A DNA stretch of 7,022 nt from Candidatus Omnitrophota bacterium. Its GTDB lineage: Bacteria; Omnitrophota; Omnitrophia; Omnitrophales; Aquincolibacteriaceae. The translations under genes and the position numbers were made by a program. Shown one piece after another: positions 5,381-7,022 of the stretch; positions within the stretch are counted from its first letter, which is position 1, and every line of letters begins with the position of its first letter. The stretch lies in assembly GCA_023819025.1 (NCBI GenBank), contig JAMWDC010000109.1, positions 1 to 7,022 on the forward strand. The letters run 5' to 3'. The notes below the pieces were generated by a model, which saw only the letters and a program-made list of their open reading frames with translations, was not told the origin of the DNA and did no database searches.

Positions 5381-6210
5381 CGTTTTCGGAAACCTTAAGA
5401 AGATCTTTTCGTGTTTCCTGCCTGCAAGTCAATGCCGGATCCGATTGGCGTAAAAATCTGGATAGGATTTTACTCCAAGCCGAAGGTGCTTTTCGTCAAA
5501 AAGCAGATTTGATTGCGCTTCCCGAAACTTTTTACTGGCGCGGGGACAAAGGGTGTTTGCCCGCCATCGCCCGCGAAGTTACGCCCTTGGTCCTCCGCGA
5601 ATTCAAAACGCTCGCCTCCAGAAGACGCATTCCGATTCTTTTAGGAAGCGTTTTGGAGTGTACGTCCAAGCCCGATCGCTTTGCCAATGCTTCGATTCTG
5701 ATTTCTGACCGAGGTGAAATCGCGGCTCGTTATCGAAAGATTCATCTCTTTGATGTTGCGTTGGAAACGGTGAAGGTTCGGGAATCCGAATCCATGGTGG
5801 CTGGAACAAGGATTGTCGCTACGAAGGTTCGCGGGATCCCCATCGGACTGACCATCTGTTATGATCTTCGGTTTCCGGAACTTTTCCGAGAACTCAGCCG
5901 TCGAATGGTTCAAATCATCTTTGTTCCCGCGAATTTTACATATACGACCGGAAGGTCTCACTGGGAGATTCTGCTGAGGGCACGGGCGATTGAAAATCAG
6001 GTATTTATTGTGGCACCGGCCCAAGTTGGTATTCATCCGGCTACGGGGATCCGGAGTTTCGGTTCGAGTATGGTTGTCGATCCTTGGGGAAAGGTTTTGG
6101 CACGAGGGGGGCGAGTACGAGAGGAGATTGTGACCGCCGACCTTGATTTTCGTGAACTTGCCAAAATTAGGAGGTCATTACCCGCACTGAAACATAGGCG
6201 TCTGCAGTGA
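5377..6210 (+). CDS. Carbon-nitrogen hydrolase (nitrilase superfamily, Nit/omega-amidase-like)
   Basis: This 277-aa cytosolic amidohydrolase has the family's Glu-Lys-Cys triad intact: Glu50 in LIALPETF, Lys121 in RYRKIHLFD, and the nucleophile Cys161 in LTICYDLRFPEL. A second conserved Glu is probably Glu136 in RESES. Other family blocks are NASILISDRGEI (104-114), PANFTYTTGRSHWEILLRARAIENQ (184-208) and SMVVDPWGKVLA (231-242), and the end LPALKHRRL is typical. The RKIHLFD and DLRFPEL blocks resemble the Nit1/Nit2 branch (deaminated glutathione or omega-amide hydrolysis), but the substrate cannot be read from sequence. I chose ATG 5377 because it overlaps the DUF547 stop; the in-frame TTG at 5338 would add 13 residues without similarity. 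There is no strong Shine-Dalgarno, so translation is probably coupled. Confidence 0.94.
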   Translation: MTFSETLRRSFRVSCLQVNAGSDWRKNLDRILLQAEGAFRQKADLIALPETFYWRGDKGCLPAIAREVTPLVLREFKTLASRRRIPILLGSVLECTSKPDRFANASILISDRGEIAARYRKIHLFDVALETVKVRESESMVAGTRIVATKVRGIPIGLTICYDLRFPELFRELSRRMVQIIFVPANFTYTTGRSHWEILLRARAIENQVFIVAPAQVGIHPATGIRSFGSSMVVDPWGKVLARGGRVREEIVTADLDFRELAKIRRSLPALKHRRLQ

Positions 6211-6221
6211 TGAGATAAATC

Positions 6222-6295
6222 GGCAATGGAATTGCCCTCACAATGCAGGGCCTGAGTGGTTTCATTTTAAGAGGCAATATACGTTTATCCATTGC
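6222..6295. repeat. Cluster of short inverted repeats upstream of the rplU promoter
   Basis: GGCAAT (6222-6227) pairs with ATTGCC (6231-6236) around 3 nt. GCCCT (6234-6238) pairs with AGGGC (6247-6251) around 8 nt. GCAATGGA (6223-6230) is perfectly complementary to TCCATTGC (6288-6295). These are alternative pairings starting 12 nt after the nitrilase stop. No T run follows the short stems directly; TTTCATTTTAA at 6260-6270 is the closest. They may form a terminator or 3' structure for the DUF547-nitrilase transcript. Confidence 0.4.
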
Positions 6296-6343
6296 TGCAA
6301 CTTGTTAATTTACATGAGGTTAAAATGGATCCCGAAATGATAA

Positions 6344-6372
6344 TTGACACCCGAAAAAAATTTGCATAAGAT
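6344..6372 (+). promoter_or_regulatory. Sigma70-type promoter for rplU-rpmA
   Basis: A consensus -35 TTGACA (6344-6349), a 17-nt spacer containing an A tract, and a -10 TAAGAT (6367-6372; four of six to TATAAT) predict a start near 6379. This would give a leader of only about 25 nt before the rplU ATG, too short for a structured L21 leader downstream of the start site. It is the best promoter match I see in the window and suits a highly expressed ribosomal protein operon. Confidence 0.85.
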
Positions 6373-6390
6373 ACACCGCTTTCTTAGCTT

Positions 6391-6398
6391 AGGAAAGG
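6391..6398 (+). promoter_or_regulatory. Ribosome binding site of rplU (AGGAAAGG)
   Basis: A purine-rich Shine-Dalgarno ends 6 nt before ATG 6405 and supports that start, which also gives the normal N-terminus of L21. Confidence 0.7.
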
Positions 6399-6404
6399 TC
6401 TTCC

Positions 6405-6731
6405 ATGTCGAATTACGCGATTGTAGAAACAGGTTCGAAGCAATATCGGGTGGAGCCGAATACCATTCTTGAGATCGAGAAATTAGACCTGCCAAAGGAC
6501 CAGAAGGAGATCTTCCTTGAGAGGATTTTGCTTGTCCGAGACGGTCAAGAGATTCACGTCGGTACACCTCTTGTTGCAGGTGCTAAGGTTGTATGCGATA
6601 ATCTTGGAGAATTTGCAGGTCCCAAACTTATTGCCTTTAAGTTTAGGCGCCGGAAGGCATCCCGGACGAAATGGGGACACCGGCAGAAGTTGTTAAGGTT
6701 ACGTGTCAAAGAGATCATTTCTGGAAAGTAA
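6405..6731 (+). CDS. rplU: 50S ribosomal protein L21
   Basis: The product is 108 aa, the usual L21 length. It is a structural protein of the large subunit that binds 23S rRNA. It opens with the conserved YAIVETGSKQYRV (4-16), has the V-G-x-P element (52-55), and carries the basic rRNA-binding block FKFRRRKASRTKWGHRQ (78-94) that marks the family. It is the first gene after the sigma70-type promoter and lies 15 nt upstream of rpmA, the standard L21-L27 order. Nothing is truncated or substituted in an obvious way. Confidence 0.97.
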   Translation: MSNYAIVETGSKQYRVEPNTILEIEKLDLPKDQKEIFLERILLVRDGQEIHVGTPLVAGAKVVCDNLGEFAGPKLIAFKFRRRKASRTKWGHRQKLLRLRVKEIISGK

Positions 6732-6746
6732 GAGGACCCCAAAGCC

Positions 6747-6992
6747 ATGGCGCATACCAAGAGTCAAGGTAGCAGCACGAACGGTCGGGATTCGAATGCC
6801 CAACGATTAGGTGTCAAAGTTTATGGCGGCCAATTTGTCCGTGCCGGCAGTATCATTGTCCGCCAACGGGGCAGCCGATTCAGGCCGGGCCTGTTCGTAG
6901 GACGTGGTAATGATTATACCCTCTATGCCAAGCGGGATGGCGTTGTGGAGTTTAAGTCAAATCATACCGTTCACATTAGTCCGGCAAATTAA
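6747..6992 (+). CDS. rpmA: 50S ribosomal protein L27
   Basis: The product is 81 aa and complete. L27 sits near the peptidyl-transferase centre, with its N-terminal tail reaching toward the tRNA ends. Signatures: MAHTKSQGSSTNGRDSNAQRLGVK (1-24; MAHKK-G-GSS-NGRDS in most species, so Thr4-Lys-Ser-Gln replaces the common KKGG/KAGG) and GSIIVRQRGSRFRPG (34-48). It lacks the cleaved N-terminal extension found in Firmicutes. GAGGA (6732-6736) lies 10 nt before the ATG, just after the rplU stop. It is co-transcribed with rplU; obgE is the usual next gene but would lie beyond the window. Confidence 0.97.
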   Translation: MAHTKSQGSSTNGRDSNAQRLGVKVYGGQFVRAGSIIVRQRGSRFRPGLFVGRGNDYTLYAKRDGVVEFKSNHTVHISPAN

Positions 6993-7022
6993 AATTTTCG
7001 CATCAACCCTACGGGGTCTGGC

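Noticed and set aside
5641..6036. 131-residue frame on the - strand
   Set aside because: It is antisense to the nitrilase catalytic region; the + strand protein carries the complete triad.
6302..6326. TTGTTA ... TAAAAT as a second rplU promoter
   Set aside because: The spacer is only 13 nt, too short for sigma70; the TTGACA/TAAGAT pair just downstream is far better.
7006..7017. ACCC-TAC-GGGGT hairpin after rpmA as a terminator
   Set aside because: The stem is only about 4 bp, the window ends before any T tract could be seen, and obgE usually continues the operon.

Overview
The window is a stretch of ordinary bacterial chromosome with moderate GC content, and every gene I accept is on the + strand. 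No mobile genes, tRNA, rRNA or CRISPR array are visible. The gene set (L21/L27 ribosomal proteins, low-molecular-weight thioredoxin reductase, DUF151 protein, DUF547 protein, nitrilase-family amidohydrolase, DUF4870-like membrane protein) and a Shine-Dalgarno/sigma70-type promoter point to a Gram-negative environmental bacterium. A Nitrospirota-like or deltaproteobacterial-type lineage is my guess from the overall flavour of the proteins. It is not proven by anything in the sequence.

Layout: (1) 3-281 is the 3' end of a small multi-TM protein resembling DUF4870. (2) 442-2337 encodes a 631-residue protein with a ribosomal L7/L12 C-terminal-like N-domain, a proline/serine-rich linker and a very long coiled coil. 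It overlaps by ATGA with (3) 2334-2738, a DUF151 'bifunctional nuclease' family gene, so the two are translationally coupled. (4) 2739-2904 is a gene-free gap with two small competing hairpins directly after the DUF151 stop, followed by a 65-nt imperfect palindrome of REP/MITE type. (5) 2905-3828 is trxB, thioredoxin reductase, with a CATC redox centre. (6) 3829-4140 is a 312-nt gap with a 13-bp hairpin and a 10-bp perfect inverted repeat; I regard it as non-coding. (7) 4141-4458 is a 105-aa protein of unknown function with a near-perfect Shine-Dalgarno. (8) 4493-5380 is a secreted DUF547 protein that overlaps by ATGA with (9) 5377-6210, a carbon-nitrogen hydrolase with an intact Glu-Lys-Cys triad. 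(10) 6211-6404 holds inverted repeats and a clear sigma70-type promoter (TTGACA, 17 nt, TAAGAT). It drives (11) rplU and (12) rpmA, the conserved L21-L27 pair, which is commonly followed by obgE just past the end of the window.

Functionally this is a mix of housekeeping (ribosome, thiol redox) and poorly characterised conserved genes. I did not find a convincing new multi-gene system. The items most worth a second look are the coupled L7/L12-like/coiled-coil plus DUF151 pair, the coupled DUF547 plus nitrilase pair, the orphan 105-aa protein, the substituted FAD motif in TrxB, and the palindromic repeats in the gaps.
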